A stretch of DNA of 7,058 nucleotides from the NCBI GenBank assembly GCA_027323595.1, contig DAHWBL010000453.1, positions 1 through 7,058 on the forward strand. The letters run 5' to 3'. Source of the stretch: Acetobacteraceae bacterium. GTDB taxonomy: Bacteria; Pseudomonadota; Alphaproteobacteria; Acetobacterales; Acetobacteraceae. This document shows positions 6,456-7,058 of this stretch, one piece after another. Under the pieces are notes generated by a model. That model made no database searches, was not told where the DNA came from, and saw only the letters and a list, made by a program, of their open reading frames with translations. The position numbers were made by a program, and so were the translations under genes. Position 1 is the stretch's first letter; every line of letters begins with the position of its first letter.

Positions 6456-7031
6456 TCACGGCCCCAGCAGCTCGATCGGATCGCCAGGGCGGATCACCCC
6501 GCCGCGCTCGATGGCGCAATTCAGGCCGGAGCGGTTGTAGAGCGGCAGAAATAATTCGAGTCCCAGCAGTTCTTCCAGATATCTACAGGGAAAATTCAAC
6601 CGCCCCCCACGCAGCACAACCTCGCCGACAGCGAACCGCCGCCCCACCAGATGATTGAGCGGCACGCCGCGCACGGTGAGGTTGCGGCGATGATCCTCCG
6701 GGCGCAGCACCACCGGGCCGGCCTGCAACGGCGGATCGTTGCGCGCCAGCGCATCGAGCGCCTCCTGCTCGATCAGCGTCACCTCGCGCACGTCCGGCTT
6801 TGGCGAATAGGTGCCGGTGCCAAGGAAATACCGGTCGCCCTCGATGCCCCGCCCGGCCACGCAGCGCGCGGCGGCCAGCTCCTCCATCTCGAACGAGGCG
6901 GCCTCGGCGATGTGGATATGCAGCAGCACCCCGCGCCAGCCCACGGCCCCGCCCACCACCGCGCGCGCCGCCGACCCGGCCGGATGCTCGAACGCCGCCA
7001 CCATCCGCGGCGCCACCGCCTGCCCGCTCAT
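6456..7031 (-). CDS. MOSC-domain protein
   Basis: This 191-residue protein has a MOSC (molybdenum cofactor sulfurase C-terminal) fold. It begins at about residue 36 with GVLLHIHIAEAASFEMEEL, followed by GRGIEGDRYF (60-69), EVTLIEQEAL, the basic stretch EDHRRNLTVRGVPL (112-125), the conserved-cysteine region LNFPCRYLEELLG (Cys149), and a terminal IRPGDPIELL. In known MOSC proteins this cysteine is linked to persulfide or molybdenum-cofactor chemistry, but for stand-alone bacterial members like YiiM the substrate varies and I do not assign one. The first 30 or so residues are Ala/Gly-rich and not part of the core. The start at 7031 is chosen because ATGA overlaps the stop of an upstream frame; Met10 (ATG at 7004) is an alternative. 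Its TGA is four bases before the reductase GTG, so the two are almost surely one operon. Confidence 0.9.
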   Translation of the reverse strand: MSGQAVAPRMVAAFEHPAGSAARAVVGGAVGWRGVLLHIHIAEAASFEMEELAAARCVAGRGIEGDRYFLGTGTYSPKPDVREVTLIEQEALDALARNDPPLQAGPVVLRPEDHRRNLTVRGVPLNHLVGRRFAVGEVVLRGGRLNFPCRYLEELLGLELFLPLYNRSGLNCAIERGGVIRPGDPIELLGP

Positions 7032-7058
7032 GCGGCGCGGTCGGCCACCTGCGCGATC
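7028..7058 (-). CDS. C-terminal end of an unidentified upstream gene
   Basis: On the minus strand the frame reads IAQVADRAA and stops with a TGA that overlaps the MOSC start codon as ATGA. This overlap is typical of genes in one operon, which is the main support. Nine residues are too few to identify the product. By context a Rieske oxygenase subunit or another catabolic gene would be plausible, but this is a guess. Confidence 0.4.
   Translation of the reverse strand, partial: IAQVADRAA

Noticed and set aside
5474..6658. Open plus-strand frame of 394 codons opposite the reductase and MOSC genes.
   Set aside because: It starts inside the kinase gene and its translation is rich in Arg, His and Ala with no domain. 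The minus-strand frames carry clear FMN/NAD/2Fe-2S and MOSC motifs, so this is a shadow caused by high GC content.

Overview
The window is about 7 kb of GC-rich, densely coding bacterial DNA. Codon use, the FixJ-type regulators, the HExNQPL histidine kinases and the VanB-like reductase together suggest an alphaproteobacterium. A sphingomonad or relative would fit, but this is inferred from style, not from a marker gene. There are no rRNA or tRNA genes, no CRISPR array, and no transposase or other sign of a mobile element.

The left and centre (1-5498, plus strand) form a phosphosignalling cluster of four genes. In order these are: the C-terminal part of a GAF/PAS histidine kinase cut by the left edge (1-1698); a FixJ/NarL-type response regulator with receiver and LuxR-type HTH, overlapping the kinase by one base (1698-2342); a receiver-only response regulator (2533-2913); and a complete 798-residue cytosolic histidine kinase (3102-5498). 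The second kinase has an N-terminal pseudo-receiver, a GAF domain, a LOV-like PAS that lacks the photoactive cysteine, a PAS_3-like domain, and HisKA/HATPase_c. A likely scheme is that two soluble kinases feed one DNA-binding output regulator, while the receiver-only protein acts as a phosphate sink, connector or allosteric partner. That wiring is inference.

The two gaps in this cluster (2343-2532 and 2914-3101) hold a notable number of perfect inverted repeats. These include an AT-rich palindrome touching the response-regulator stop codon, a GC-rich hairpin, a 5-2-5 palindrome before the receiver-only gene, and two 7-bp-arm inverted repeats before the second kinase. They are the best candidates for operators or RNA structure.

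The right part (5504-7058, minus strand) converges on the kinase cluster with only five bases between stop codons. It is the tail of a tightly packed operon: the last codons of an unidentified gene, then a MOSC-domain protein (6456-7031), then a phthalate-dioxygenase-reductase/VanB-type FMN/2Fe-2S oxidoreductase (5504-6451). Such a reductase normally passes NAD(P)H electrons to a Rieske oxygenase, which may lie just past the right edge. Nothing in the sequence shows that the kinases control this operon.

I do not see a clearly new system. The most unusual points are the sensor architecture of the second kinase and the set of palindromes around the receiver-only gene.
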